DNA from: Collinsella sp. AF25-2LB
GTDB lineage: Bacteria; Actinomycetota; Coriobacteriia; Coriobacteriales; Coriobacteriaceae
Assembly (NCBI RefSeq): GCF_003458415.1
Contig: NZ_QRUF01000021.1
Coordinates: 1 to 33,940 of the forward strand
Direction: 5' to 3'
DNA length: 33,940 nt
Shown here: positions 33,824 through 33,940 of the stretch, piece by piece
Numbering within the stretch: the first letter of the stretch is position 1
Layout: the number at the start of each line of letters is the position of its first letter
Program-made: the position numbers and the translations under genes
The notes under the pieces: model-generated
What the model was told of the DNA's origin: nothing
Seen by the model: the letters and a program-made list of their open reading frames with translations, nothing else
Databases searched by the model: none

Positions 33824-33940
33824 CCATGAGACTGCCTTATATAAAGAGATGCTCGGCGAGCGGTAGGTAACGGCTGGCAAACGTTAGTCGGATTCCAAGA
33901 TGTGTAGGAAATGTGTACGCCCAGATTCCCGCCCACGGGG

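Overview
The window is a high-GC bacterial chromosome segment. The protein content (F1Fo ATP synthase, MurA, LytR-CpsA-Psr protein, PrfA/PrmC/TsaC, uracil phosphoribosyltransferase, DtxR-type regulator) and the dense intergenic palindromes point to an anaerobic gut actinobacterium of the Coriobacteriia. A Collinsella-like organism is my best guess. That is inference from gene style and repeat style; no rRNA is present to confirm it.

Layout. 1-1490: PfkB-type pyridoxal/pyridoxamine kinase overlapping a small Cys-rich TIGR04076-like protein. 1.5-3.0 kb: AAA ATPase/DUF4143 gene with AT-rich upstream DNA carrying three 33-bp-phased repeats. 3.1-4.9 kb (minus strand): MFS exporter followed by low-molecular-weight protein tyrosine phosphatase. 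5.2-7.1 kb: an unrecognised single-pass membrane protein and a LacX-type aldose epimerase. 7.2-10.1 kb: polar amino acid ABC transporter (Tat-type lipoprotein, permease, ATPase). 10.2-11.6 kb: M20 peptidase. 11.7-16.4 kb: the conserved translation cluster prfA - prmC - tsaC, with a hicAB toxin-antitoxin pair inserted between prmC and tsaC. 16.5-18.8 kb: glpK and upp. 19.0-25.9 kb: complete atp operon in the order I-a-c-b-delta-alpha-gamma-beta-epsilon. 26.0-28.6 kb: murA and an LCP cell-wall ligase. 28.8-30.05 kb (minus): pepT, divergent from a DtxR/MntR-type regulator and a homocysteine S-methyltransferase. 31.55-32.3 kb: an IS200-type insertion sequence. 32.4-33.8 kb: a phosphohexomutase. 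No tRNA, rRNA or CRISPR array was found.

The most distinctive content is between the genes. A 147-nt element occurs twice (12938-13084 and 28554-28700), each starting within a few bases of a stop codon (prfA and the LCP gene). The two copies differ at 13 positions. Ten of these form five compensated base pairs spread over three stems, so the element is very probably a structured RNA rather than a plain repeat. Two further dispersed palindrome families are present: one with a GACAAAGGGAC core (four copies) and one with a GTCGTTGGGGACGTTCTT core (two full copies and fragments). There are also several single long inverted repeats.

Other points of interest: a possible leader peptide ending in UAG upstream of prfA, which encodes the release factor that reads UAG; a roughly 120-residue Ala/Glu-rich insertion in PrmC; an IS200 transposase whose HUH motif reads Q-V-H; and an intrinsic terminator directly ahead of the murA start.
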